DNA from: Thunnus maccoyii
Taxonomy: Eukaryota; Chordata; Actinopteri; Scombriformes; Scombridae
Reading direction: 5' to 3'
DNA: 64,000 nucleotides
Assembly (NCBI RefSeq): GCF_910596095.1
Contig: NC_056546.1
Coordinates: forward strand, 17,756,425-17,820,424
Shown: in pieces, positions 1 through 16,639 of the stretch
How the letters are laid out: each line of letters starts with the position of its first letter
How positions within the stretch are numbered: position 1 is the first letter of the stretch
Notes under the pieces: model-generated
The model's database searches: none
Seen by the model: only the letters and a program-made list of their open reading frames with translations
Told to the model about the DNA's origin: nothing
Position numbers and translations under genes: made by a program

Positions 1-270
1 TTAAAGTCTGATCCTCAATTCATTCAATTAAAATATTGTTACTGTGCTGATCAGTTGGTTGAGTGCATATCTTAGATGACAATACCAGCAAATGCAATTT
101 GTATTTTAATGCCATGAAATCAACAGAGTAATGTTAGCATTATTACATGTCATTGAGACACTTTCCAATTTTTTTAAGTGACTGATTTGAATAAACAGCT
201 GCATGATCATCAAAATCCACTCTGCCATCACAGTTCAATCACCATCTTTAATTCTGCTAAATTTCTTCTT
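1..270. other. paox 3' flank
   Basis: This AT-rich stretch lies just after the paox stop codon and should hold its 3' untranslated region. On the minus strand there is an ATTAAA at about 110-105 that could serve as a poly(A) signal, but no AATAAA at a convincing distance. I see no gene or repeat. Confidence 0.4.
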
Positions 271-7021
<6,751 letters not shown>

Positions 7022-7092
7022 TGCTGGTTCCGCACTCAAACACCACTGACTCTGGTGAACGTAGGGTGAACCTGGGGTCAACGTCCTGCAAC

Positions 7093-7280
7093 TTTTTTTC
7101 CCAGGATGGCGGAGTCATGACCCGCGATACTCTGCCTCTGATTGGCTACTACTCGTTGCCTGCGTTTGTTAGGTTTAGGAATGAGGGGTCGGATTGGTTA
7201 GAATAAGGGTTAGAATATCAGGGTAAACCAATCAGAGGCAGAGTAGGGCGGGTCGTGACTTCGCCGTTCTAGGAAAAAAA
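7093..7280. mobile_element. Foldback element at the paox 5' end
   Basis: Two inverted arms of about 55 bp (7093-7148 and 7226-7280) share a T-run/A-run end, a GACCCGC-type core and CTCTGCCTCTGATTGG, with a loop of about 75 bp. The structure is that of a foldback MITE. Each arm ends in ATTGG/CCAAT. The element starts 72 bases upstream of the paox ATG, so it probably sits in the promoter or 5' untranslated region. Confidence 0.7.
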
Positions 7281-7289
7281 TATCGCTAA

Positions 7290-7655
7290 TGAACGATCCC
7301 TCTTCTTCTTCTTTGATGTTTAATAGCAGTTGGCATCCATATAGTAGCCTTACTGCCATCTTCTGGAGTCAGTTAACTCATACGGTGTCCTGATTGTCGC
7401 GCTTTTCCTATCAGCACTGTTCTCCTCGGTATTCAGCATCTTCTGCCCAGTCTACTACCACCACACTCCAATATGTTCTTTAATTCTGTTCATGTTATCC
7501 CTCATTTTTTCTTTTCCTCCATCATGTCCTTCCTTTCTGACACATATTCACTGCAGCTGATGACATGTTCCACAGTTTCTGATACCTGACAATGTTCACA
7601 AAGACCGGTGGGTTGCATGCTTGATGCTTACCTATAACATGAAGTGTGCTATGCA
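7290..7655 (-). mobile_element. 3' fragment of an RNase H-class LINE, reversed
   Basis: On the minus strand this reads as the broken C-terminal part of a non-LTR retrotransposon ORF2. There is a Cys/His cluster (CEHCQVSETVEHV) followed by lysine/glutamate-rich sequence, several stops, and a GAAGAAGAAGAGGGAT-like 3' end at about 7290-7310. It is dead and 5' truncated. The subclass (I/Nimb-like) is a guess from the presence of related RNase H sequence nearby. Confidence 0.5.
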
Positions 7656-7692
7656 TGGATGTATAAAGTGAAGTTCTCTTTATACATCCATG
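7654..7692. repeat. Perfect 15-bp stem-loop
   Basis: CATGGATGTATAAAG at 7654-7668 is followed, after 9 bases, by its exact reverse complement at 7678-7692. It lies between two LINE fragments and may be the remains of a small foldback element. The rest of 7700-8400 is AT-rich, with no gene visible. Confidence 0.7.
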
Positions 7693-8399
7693 GTGCTGTG
7701 TAGATTGCTGTGTCCTTTTCTTAATCGCTTCCTGTCTGTTTATGGGTAACGTGACATTTGTGACTTCCCTCTTGTTTGTTTGTGGGTTTTTGTCCAATTT
7801 GTACTGCAGTAGATATGTTGAAAAAAAATTCACAAATATGAGGTGCAAAAATTTTGATTTTTTTGATTTTATTGGATTTTAATAGTTGTAATCCACAGAA
7901 TACAATCCACACATGTGTACCGTTTCACATGTACAAATGGATCCACAAATGGGTAAATATGACTTTACATGTATTTTTGTGGTGAAACTAGTTAACATTT
8001 GTAAAATCTATTATAATTTTTTTTTTAAATTAAAATACATGTTTACAGAGTAAGTAATTTTTGTGAATATGACTTTACACAACACAAATAAAAAATACAT
8101 GTTTGTGGATAGTGAAATATTTGTGGATCATGGTGCACAATTGTGGATTGTCTTCTGTGCGTTACAACTATTAAAGTCCAATAAAAACTCCCATAGACCT
8201 TTTGATACGTTGCAGGGCTTTTAGAACAACACCTATTAATGCTGAAATGAAATAAATGAAATGGGGGAAACCACATTAGAGCTGAGAAGGAGCAAATTCT
8301 CTCTGAACTATTAGTCTAAGCTACAGAGTTATAGGATTTTAATACTTGCTTAGGGTTTGTTGGGGGAGCACTGGAAACATCAAAAAGTCTAGTAAACTC

Positions 8400-9445
8400 C
8401 ATGGGTTAGAAAGCACAGAAAGTGGGAGTTAAAGACTTGTCGATGGGTCAGGCAGTGTACTGGCCACCCGCTCCACCATGGCTTTTGCCAGAACACGATG
8501 TAGATTTTTCAGTATTACACAGAATCATGAAGAAGGATGCAGATGATCCTGTGACTTTAGTTAATGGTTGGCTAAAAGAAAAATGGGCAGATTACATACA
8601 GATTTACACTGATGGCTGCAAGAATCTGAACAATGGAAAAGCTGCAATAGGAATAAGCGTTCCGCAGTCACAGATACATCATGGAAAACAGATATCAAAT
8701 CATGTGTCAGTCTCCACTACAGAGCTTGTGGCAATCTTGTGGGCACTTGAGTTAGTGGAGGAAGTTAGACCAGGAAAGATAATTGTATACTCAGATTCTA
8801 CTGCAGCACTAATAGCAATAATTTCTAATAGTAGACATTTTTACTGTGTTAAATCGAGAATCTAAGTTGAAGAACACTGTTGGGTTTTTCTGAGTCCCAG
8901 CTCACGTAGGAATACAGGGGGATGAAGGAGCTGATAGAACAGACAAAAGAGCCGTCAAAAGGAATTAGATCTGGAAGTACTGTGTGGAAGAGTTGAGTGT
9001 AAGAGCTTAATATAACAAGGAATATCAAAGTTATGGCGAAAAGAATGGGAGGAGGGAAACAAAGGCAAGTTTTACTTTTCAATAGAAACTATAGAGACTG
9101 AATAGAGACTGAAACACACGTCAAGTAGAAGAATGGGCAGGAAGGGTAATGTGTAGGTTGAGGCTGGGTCATTGTGCACTCAAACACTGGCACTGGTTGG
9201 TAAGCACCCAGATGGAAAATGCATCTGTGGAGAGGCAGAAATTGGAGCTCCAGATCATTCATTCAAATCAATACTCAATGTGAAACAACAAAAACTGTAA
9301 TTAATTTTCTCCATCGCACTGGACTCTACACAACTCATTCAATGGAGTTCCGCAAATGACCTGTGGAGGGGAGCAACACACCTTTGCTGCGTCTAGTCTG
9401 CCGCAAATTTCATCATCAGAAGAAGAAAGTTGACGGCATGTAAAC
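8400..9445 (+). mobile_element. LINE fragment with RNase H domain
   Basis: An open stretch (8422-8865, 147 codons) encodes a recognisable type I RNase H: IYTDGC with the first catalytic Asp, a TTELVAILWALE helix with the second acidic residue, and YSDSTAA with the third. A frame disrupted by stops continues with PAHVGIQGDEGAD, the fourth motif, and then a Cys-rich C-terminal part near 9205-9260 (PDGKCICGEAE). The 3' end, near the AGAAGAAG run at 9417-9427, lies about 130 bases before the mtg1 start codon. The reverse transcriptase part is absent, so this is a 5'-truncated LINE of a clade that carries RNase H. Confidence 0.65.
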
Positions 9446-9554
9446 AGTGTTACACCGCCAATATGTTCAGGAGGTTTGGTAGCCTGTAGGTCAGAGTAAG
9501 TCTGTCATTAACACGTGAGAGAAAGATACAGTCTCATTTAGCTTCACTGTAGCC

Positions 9555-12500
9555 ATGAGACTGTGCCAGGCGCTCCGTAATGTCGGCAAGTTTAGGACCG
9601 TTTTCGACTTTGGTGAACGGGAAGTGGCTCATTGGTTCCCCGGACACATGGCTAAAGGTGACAGCTTTGCTTCAACTCATCTCCAGAACATGTAAAATGT
9701 GTGTAATTTGAATATGGATGTGTTTTCCCTTGTGTAACGCAAGCGGTCACATAATCGATTCATCTGACTGTGTGCAGGACTGAAGCAGATGAGAGCCAAC
9801 ATGAAGAACGTGGACTGTATCATAGAGATCCATGATGCCAGAATATCCTTTTGTTTGTTTGTTTGTTTTACTGCATTATCGTTATAATATAGCAGGACTA
9901 CAGTTTTATTTTAATTACAGATTTAACATGGAAATTAATCCAATAATCATCATAACATTAGTCTTGGGTCTCAACCCTGCAGAACCAGCAGATGTTTGCT
10001 GTTCATTAATGAGAAGAAGAAGAAACTTTATAGCACTTTCCAAAAAAGAGATTACATATTGCTTTACATATCACAAGCCGATTATAGCTGTGACAATTAA
10101 TCGATCAATCGTTTCAATAATTTTTCAAGCAGAAATGCAAAACGTTCTTTGGTTCAACCTTCTCAAATGAGACGATTTTCTGTTTTTCTGTCATATATGA
10201 CAGAACATTTAAAGATCCCCTCCAGACATGTATTGTTTTTAATAAAGTTGAATACATTTTAAAAGCAATCGGAAGCCATTGTAGGGACACATATGTGTGA
10301 AATATAGTGATCTTTTCTTTGTTCCAGTTAAAATCTTAGCAGCAGAATTTTGCTGCAGACATGACATAAACTTTTCATAAATGTCAGTAAACATGGCATC
10401 ACAGTCGTCAAAACAAGAGGTAATAAATGATCTGATCTGAGAGATGTTCTTGAGCTAAAAAGTGAGAACTTTTAGATTTTTCTTTAACATTAAGCAAATC
10501 CCCTTCTCTGGAAGAAACCCTGTTTTTCAGGAGACTCTAGACGTCAGACCACACCTGCTAATTCTTAACAAGATGGACCTTGCTGATCTGTCCAACAAGC
10601 AGGTGATGTTTTCCTGCAACCAGAAGTCTTTCTGCTCTTTCAGCAGAGTCAAAACAAAAACCAGCTCCTGCACAATGAAATGGCTGATGAAGGTCACTTG
10701 ATCAAAATGTTGCTGTTGAATAAATGTATCATAATTGTTGACAGTATATGGGATCTTTTTGTTTTGAACCATCCCCTGTATGTATACAGATGTGCAGAAA
10801 AACACTTTTTCAGCACATTTTAGCAGAGTCGTCCATCATCAGCATTTTAAAATGACTAACACAAAATCCTCTCTTTACATTTTTGCTGCAGAGAATCTTA
10901 AAGAAGCTAGAAAAAAATGGAGTGAGGAACGTTCTCTTCACTGACTGTCTCAAGCAGAGAGATGACAATGTCAAAAAGGTAAAAGTCACCTTCAACATTT
11001 GACTGTTTGCAGATGTTTGTCCTTGGTTGATATAAAATAAATATTATGAACTTGAATGTGCACATTCTTCCTCCTTTTTCTGTAGTTGGTGCCTATGGTG
11101 ATGGAGATTATTAAGAGCAACCCACGCTTTAACAGAGATGAGGTATGTTCACTCCAAGCAGTGCAATGATTTATTTAAGTTCACTTCAGCTTTGAGAAAA
11201 ACTGTCCTCACTGTCCTCAAACACACAGCATGTTTCACATTTCTGCTGATACTAATATATCTGCAATAAGCTAAGTAACATAAATTTATGAATACCACAA
11301 CATTTTAGAAATAACAAGTGATACCCTCACAGAGTTATGAACAATGCTGATCCCCCAATCCTCAAATAAAAATGACTTTACACTCTGATATCCCATTTCT
11401 TCACACTTTGTAATGATCCCTCCCCACATTATGACCTAGAATACTGTTTCATCCAGAAATATAAAAGCAAGATGCTCCCAAAATCCACATAGAATAATTT
11501 TTTCTTCACTTCTGTATTTATTATATTTTTTACTGAACAGATTCTTAGTGTAATAGAGGATTCTTGACACTTTCTGACTCTGCTCTAACCATGTCGTGCA
11601 TAAATAAATCTTTCAGAATACAGATTATTGCCTGATGGTGATTGGAGTGCCCAATGTGGGGAAATCATCTCTAATTAACTCATTAAGAAGAACAAATTTG
11701 AAAAAAGGTTTGTGTTATAAAGTCATTGGAAATTGTTTCAATATGATACCTGTCAAGATCATTTGGACTATTCACCTCCTCTATAATAAATAATCTAATC
11801 AAACATTCATTTCAGGTCGTGCATCTCGAGTAGGTGGGGAGCCAGGTATAACTAAAGCAGTCCTTACTAAAATTCAGGTAGGCGTAATGTTTGTCTCCAT
11901 GTATGTGTGTGTATGCATGTGTACAGTATTTATAGCTGTCTTTTGTCCTCAGGTGTGTGAACGACCCATAATGCACCTGTTGGACACACCGGGAGTCTGG
12001 CCTCCTAAGATTGAGAGTGTTGAAACGGGCATGAAGCTGGCTTTATGTGGTGAGTGGAAGCACATGATGTGTTCACTTGGTGGAATGGTGAATTGCCACA
12101 ATATTTATGTGTATCTGAGGTTTTTCCAACAAATATATTTTTTCTTTCTCTCTCCAGGAACTATACTGGACCATTTAGTGGGTGAAGACATAATCGCTGA
12201 CTACTTACTCTATTCTCTGAACCGGCTAGAAAAGTTCAGGTGTGAATTTTCTCTCTAACTTATGACTAAGTGAACTTTCATATGGTCATTTTTCTTCACA
12301 TTATTGTGACTGCATACTGGATGTGTGTGTGTGTTTTTGTGCAGTTATGTGGAGAAATACGACCTCCAAGAGCCTAGTGATGACATCCAGCATGTCCTCA
12401 AACGCATTGCTGTAAAACTTGGAAAGACTCAACGGGTCAAAGCCATTACTGGAGTTGGTAAGAAAGTCCTAATCTTACAAAGGAATAATTTAACATTTTG

Positions 12501-13625
12501 ATAATTTGACATCCCATCTACCTCTTGCTAAGAGGTAGATGGGAAGATTGATGCCACTCTCGTATTTGTACATTAAATATGAATATGTCGATAGGGGGAA
12601 AAGCTAGCCTGGCTAATTATAATAAACCTAGTTGTAATTAACTTAAATGACATTTGAGTATTACTATGTGTTTAGCCTAATGAAATCTCAAGAGAAGGGC
12701 CGTTCACTCAACTTTATCAATGATTTTTTGTTGGAGAAAGCTGCTCAGTTAGTAGAAAAAGTACAAAAAATTATCACAAGCTGCCCCAAACAAATTAAAA
12801 CCGCCCCATAAAATAAAAAGAAGCCCACCTGGGCAGATAACTGCCCAATCTGGCAACAGTGGCTGGGTGTAGTGACTTCTTTTTGTTTACCTGAGGTTGC
12901 CAGGCAACCAGTCCAGACTCCAGGAAGTCACTGAACCTGGCCAAGAAATAGTCCTGTACATACACCTCTGTTTTCTTTACAGATTAAACAAACACAAATT
13001 AATGCATTAATTAGTGAGCACTAGAGGTGTTGGTAGGCAGATTTTGGTCAACTTTTCCCCCTTGTTTCTAGTCTCTGTGCTAAGCAAAGCTAACCAGCTA
13101 AACAGCTCTGCCATGAATTCTCCTTTTATGAGGCTTACACATATTCAATTTTAGTTGACATTGCCAGAAAGGTGATAATTCAACTTTATGTTTATTATTG
13201 GGGTCGTAGTGGTGTGGTAGTGTACTGGAGTACATTATATGTTCCTAATAAAGTGCTTGGCGAGTGTATTTACTGTACAGACATGAGAGTGGTATTGATC
13301 TTCTCATCTTACTGTCTGAACTACATACTAATGTAGTAACCAGATGGACTTTGAAAACATAGGAACTGAAATTGTAAAATGGTAGCCTGTCAAGCTATTT
13401 TATAGTGCTCATAGAATAATGCTTCTCAATCTGCAGTTTCACTTAAGCTTGATGATGTGATCACCATCATATGAGCATCTTAAAGGTTAGTCCCGTAATG
13501 AAAATGTTTGTTCCTCATCTTCCTCAGGGAACATTACCATCATCGTCCCAAACTACACAGCAGCAGCTTACGATTTCATAAGAGCCTTCAGGAAAGGAGA
13601 GCTGGGACGAGTCATGCTGGACTGA
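9555..13625 (+). CDS. mtg1: mitochondrial ribosome-associated GTPase 1
   Basis: GTPase of the YlqF/MTG1 family that acts on the large mitoribosomal subunit at the inner mitochondrial membrane. Eleven exons: 9555-9657, 9778-9842, 10498-10602, 10892-10978, 11086-11142, 11617-11707, 11816-11877, 11953-12049, 12158-12239, 12345-12457 and 13528-13625, giving 319 aa. The GTPase motifs are circularly permuted as the family requires: NKMD (G4) at residues 80-83 precedes GVPNVGKSS (G1) at 149-157, then GGEPGIT (G2) and DTPG (G3) at 201-204. HWFPGHMAKGL at residues 26-36 is a family N-terminal signature. All introns are GT-AG except intron 2 (9843-10497), which begins ATATCCTT and looks U12-type. Intron 10 carries a large MITE. 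The start codon is the first ATG before the conserved segment. Confidence 0.95.
9843..10497 (+). other. U12-type intron of mtg1 with AT-AA ends
   Basis: The 5' end is ATATCCTTTT, the consensus minor-spliceosome AT-type donor. A branch-site match TTTCTTTAAC lies at 10479-10488, with its branch A about 10 bases before the exon that restores the conserved protein (Ala-Arg-Ile-Pro-Phe-Ser-Gly). That boundary leaves AA as the last intron bases. The nearby AG (10493-10494) would insert one Gln, and the AC (10487-10488) would insert three residues and destroy the branch site. Confidence 0.6.
10085..10260. mobile_element. Partial dispersed repeat in mtg1 intron 2
   Basis: Starts with AATTAATCGATCAATCG and continues with a TTTTTCAAGCAGAAATGC segment that resembles a second teleost ATTAATCGAT-ended repeat family. 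Next to it, AAAGATCCCCTCCAGACATGT at 10211-10231 is nearly repeated at 22841-22860. Both are fragments. Confidence 0.45.
12495..13320. mobile_element. Long-TIR MITE in mtg1 intron 10
   Basis: A foldback-type element whose two halves carry inverted versions of the same sequence: AAGATTGATGCCACTCTCG near 12544 against GAGAGTGGTATTGATCTTC near 13285. Inner parts near 12880-13140 (GTTGCCAGGCAACC, then TTAATTAGTGAGCACTAGAGGTG) match the element at 35949-36484. A perfect 14-bp hairpin with a 3-base loop sits at 12513-12543. No coding capacity. Confidence 0.6.
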
Positions 13626-13808
13626 ATCGAGACATTTCATTGAAGATAACCAAAGACTGTTTCTGGATTTTGCCAGTTTGCCCTCAACCCAGAGCAAGGG
13701 AATGTAGTCCCTCTCTGTCCTTGTGCTTGTGACATTTTGGGGACATGTTGGAGTCTGTTTTGTTCGTGGGTGACATAAAAAAGGCGCCAGAACACTGTAT
13801 CCTTTGTA

Positions 13809-13814
13809 AATAAA
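13809..13814 (+). terminator. mtg1 poly(A) signal
   Basis: AATAAA 184 bases after the mtg1 stop codon, followed by a T/G-rich stretch. It is the first canonical signal downstream and gives a short 3' untranslated region. Confidence 0.6.
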
Positions 13815-13925
13815 AGATTTTAATGTAATGTAAATTTAAATATTTTCTTAGTCTGTTTTTAGAATAGAAGACATGGTGTAAACAGGATATTTATCAGCAT
13901 AAAGACAGCGATAACAAACTCTGTA

Positions 13926-13931
13926 TTTATT
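13926..13931 (-). terminator. possible sprn poly(A) signal
   Basis: TTTATT on the plus strand reads AATAAA on the minus strand, 1.36 kb beyond the sprn stop. I saw no closer canonical signal. If used, sprn would have a long 3' untranslated region containing a MITE and would end about 110 bp from the mtg1 poly(A) signal on the opposite strand. Confidence 0.3.
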
Positions 13932-14609
13932 ATGTACACAATTGTTGTAGCATATGATTGAGTGCACTTATAGATGTGGAACAGTCTGTTGCTCCTGAGT
14001 GTCTACTGCAAGTAAAAAGCTCTTCTGGGATGATTGACAGATCATCACAACCTTCAGAGACATGAACAGTGAATAACAGAGCAGCAATTTGTTGTCTAGT
14101 TGTCCCTCCCGACCATGACACACTTCGTACACAAGTGTGACGAATATATTATTTCAGGTTTTGGAAAAGGGTATGAAGTGCACTGACATTTGAGATGATT
14201 ATGGAAAGTGCAGCTTAGCTTTCCCAAAACACATATCACCACTGTTATTTGCCTTGTTTGACTGTAATTGTAAATCATTCAAATAACTAACCAACATCTT
14301 AAAATCAAGTTTTGCGAAAGAAGTGAGTCAAAACCTTCATGTTGGTTGAGGTCACAAGTTGCAAAATACACTTATTTTCCTTTCTAAAAGCAAAAAGTTC
14401 AATCAAGAATAAAACAAAATAACATGTAGTGGTTTTGTTTTCAGCTGCAGCATAATACTGGTGCCAACTTGGTGCTTCTACTCTGTTATTTAGAGGAAAC
14501 TTTACAGAAATGGATATTCAGCTGCACTTAACTGTTCTATCTGAACTGCAGTAAGTCCAGGCTTTATATTTAGACGTCTACTAAAGCCTGCAAATGATTT
14601 ACATCGGTT

Positions 14610-14950
14610 GTAATGAGCAGTAATACTAACGATTCTTTTCATTATCTATTCATATATTCGTTGTTTGGTCCATAAAATGTCAGAAAATTGTGAAAAATGT
14701 CAGATCATTGTTTCCCAAAGCCCAAGATGCAACCTCAAATGTCTTCTTCTGTCCCGACCAACAGTCAACAACCCAAAAATATTCAGTTTACTGTCATAGA
14801 GGACTGAAGAAACTAGAAAATATTCATGTTTCAGAAGCTGGAATCAGAGTTTTTGGACTTTTAAAAAATGTCTAAAAATGATTAATCGATCATCAAAATA
14901 GTTGCCGATTAATTTAATAGTTGGCAATTAATGGACTAATCTTTGTAGCT
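14610..14950 (+). mobile_element. MITE family A copy between mtg1 and sprn
   Basis: About 340 bp sharing TTTGGTCCATAAAATGTCAG, TTTCCCAAAGCCCAAGATG and TATTCAGTTTACTGTCATAG with the copies at 5853 and 44755. The right end is ATTAATCGATCATCAAAATAG followed by TTGCCGATTAAT. The remaining sequence from 13.93 to 15.29 kb is AT-rich with no gene seen. Confidence 0.7.
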
Positions 14951-15290
14951 ATCAACATTATTTTCTTCAATTAAATACAAGAATCAAGCTTTAAAAAAGG
15001 AAACTAATCCAAATTGTTCTTGAGTTTGGCCCCAGTTTCTGTCACACAGACTGAAGTAGAAATGAATACAGTGCTGGTAATGTACAGTTATAGTTGGTAT
15101 AGATTATTATATGTGAAAAAATATACAGTACAGTGATGTGTTGGCGTCTTTGTTATTATTGTGTTCTTCCACCACTGCTTTGCACCTCTAACTGGTCTTC
15201 CCAGTGCAGATTCCAGCCAGTCCTGCACATTATAGTCAGGTCCACGGCAGAAGTCATACCAATAATTTATCCTTAAAAAAACAACATCTT

Positions 15291-15749
15291 CTACAGGATA
15301 TTGTCAAGTAAGAGTCCATATTTTGGGGAGAATGTTGCAATAATGATAGAAACCAGTTGGGAGAGAGAGGATCCATTTTGAGTGGAGCCTGACATTTGTG
15401 CATCAAAGTAATTGGTCCTGTTGTAATAATCAAGATCTTCCTCTGAGCTGTCGGTGTTGCTGCGGCGGTAGGCAGAGGCGTACCATTTATCCGCAGTTAG
15501 CGCCACCGCTGCGCCTGCCGCCGCTGCAGCGGCGACCCGCACCGGGGACGTCCGCCCCGCCACCCTGAAGCGAGAGCGGGTCCCACCGTAGGCGCCTCCT
15601 CCCCGGTAACTGCCCGCTGTGGAGCTCCGGGAGGAGGAGCCGCGGGACGAGCCCCGGGACCCTCCACGGCCGCCTTTAGACAGCACAGGCTCACACAGGA
15701 AGGCGGAGAGCAGGAGGCAAGTCCAGCAGGTTGCAACTACCAGGTTCAT
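15291..15749 (-). CDS. sprn: shadow of prion protein (Shadoo)
   Basis: Prion-family, probably GPI-anchored, neuronal surface glycoprotein; the coding region is one uninterrupted exon of 152 codons, as expected for the family. Residues 1-24 form a signal peptide (a hydrophobic run ending Pro-Val-Leu-Ser). Next come an Arg/Gly/Ser-rich repeat region (about 25-62) and the prion-like hydrophobic stretch AAAAAAGAAVAL at 73-84, followed by the diagnostic TADKWYASAYRR. Two Asn sequons (N110 and N125) and a hydrophobic C-terminal tail from about residue 131 fit glycosylation and GPI attachment. The exon is GC- and CpG-rich compared with its surroundings. A strong 3' splice site (CTTCTTCCTGCACAG) lies 12 bases before the ATG, so a 5' exon exists upstream. 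Its position between mtg1 and echs1 agrees with the mammalian neighbourhood. Confidence 0.95.
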   Translation of the reverse strand: MNLVVATCWTCLLLSAFLCEPVLSKGGRGGSRGSSRGSSSRSSTAGSYRGGGAYGGTRSRFRVAGRTSPVRVAAAAAAGAAVALTADKWYASAYRRSNTDSSEEDLDYYNRTNYFDAQMSGSTQNGSSLSQLVSIIIATFSPKYGLLLDNIL

Positions 15750-16411
15750 GGCTGAGATCTGTGCAGGAAGAAGAAGATGGAGCGAAGATGTACATTTTAG
15801 GCCTGCAGGTGGTTTCTGTGCACCTTTGAATGTGTGAAATGGAAAAATAATCCACCTATCTTGAGCATGTACCTAATAGAAAAACATAAAGATTAGTCTT
15901 GATTTTGGGCAATAGAGCAGAAAACAGCTGTTCACAATTCTTTCTATTTACTTATCAATTCTGGATAGAGGGGAATAATGTTTATTATGTTTTTATTGAA
16001 TTTGGTCTTCATAAACACAAACTGCAGGTTGCCCTCATCTGTTAAAGTAGGTCAGTGTAAAAATAAAGATGCTCACCAGAGAAATGTGCTGTTGGCTTTG
16101 AGCCCTGATACACATGAAATAATATTCCGCCTATGGATGAGTATGAATAAAAGGCAGAAGATGGCATGTTTGTTAGTAACAATAGGCCATCATTGGAAAT
16201 GCATTATTGAGTTGTAGCGGGTTAACGGGGCCATGAATTACAAAATACAGTGTGTGGGATTCATTTTCATCATTGCACTTACGCATTTTTCAATCTCACA
16301 TTGTACAAATGCAAATTCAGTGGTGATCTCAGTGTAAATTAGCCTGAACGCGACTGTATTGTAGCCTGAATGATAATCACACCGTTCAAAAAGAAATGAA
16401 TTGTAGACTGG

Positions 16412-16436
16412 ACACACACACACACACACACACACA
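16412..16436. repeat. (CA)n microsatellite
   Basis: About 12 CA units inside the presumed sprn 5' intron. Confidence 0.85.
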
Positions 16437-16474
16437 CTCATGATAACCAGCATATCATAATGGTTGGTGCTTAC

Positions 16475-16600
16475 CTTGTCTCCGTGTGTTTTATGTCCTT
16501 TGGCACTCAGGGGGAAAGATGAAAGGGGATTGTCACGGAGGATGCAGGCTCGTTCACGCAGATGTCTGCGGGAACGCGCGGTGCGCTCACGAGGATGCAT
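16475..16600 (-). other. likely sprn 5' exon
   Basis: On the minus strand an exon ending GGAGACAAG at 16475 is followed by GTAAGC, a near-consensus donor; the matching acceptor is at 15760-15759. A TATTTATA box at about 16633-16625 puts a start site near 16600. An ATG at 16600 opens a 42-codon frame that, after splicing, runs in frame through Ile-Ser-Ala into the sprn ATG. Whether the transcript includes that ATG cannot be told from sequence. Confidence 0.5.
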
Positions 16601-16624
16601 CCGAAGGGTCTTGGAGGAGCGTCA

Positions 16625-16633
16625 TTATAAATA
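16625..16633 (-). promoter_or_regulatory. TATA-like box upstream of sprn
   Basis: TATTTATAA on the minus strand, about 150 bases upstream of the predicted 5' splice donor. The bases that follow are CpG-containing and rise in GC relative to the AT-rich DNA beyond. This is a single motif, so support is modest. Confidence 0.35.
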
Positions 16634-16639
16634 CTGAGA

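Noticed and set aside
10489-10497. mtg1 exon 3 starting after the AC, adding Ile-Lys-Gln
   Set aside because: It would place the splice site within the branch motif and break the conserved Ala-Arg-Ile-Pro segment. It is kept as an alternative only in the intron finding.
15619-15837. Plus-strand ORF rich in Glu, Arg and Pro opposite sprn
   Set aside because: It is the antisense shadow of the GC-rich Arg/Gly/Ser repeat of sprn, which has a signal peptide and family motifs in its own frame.
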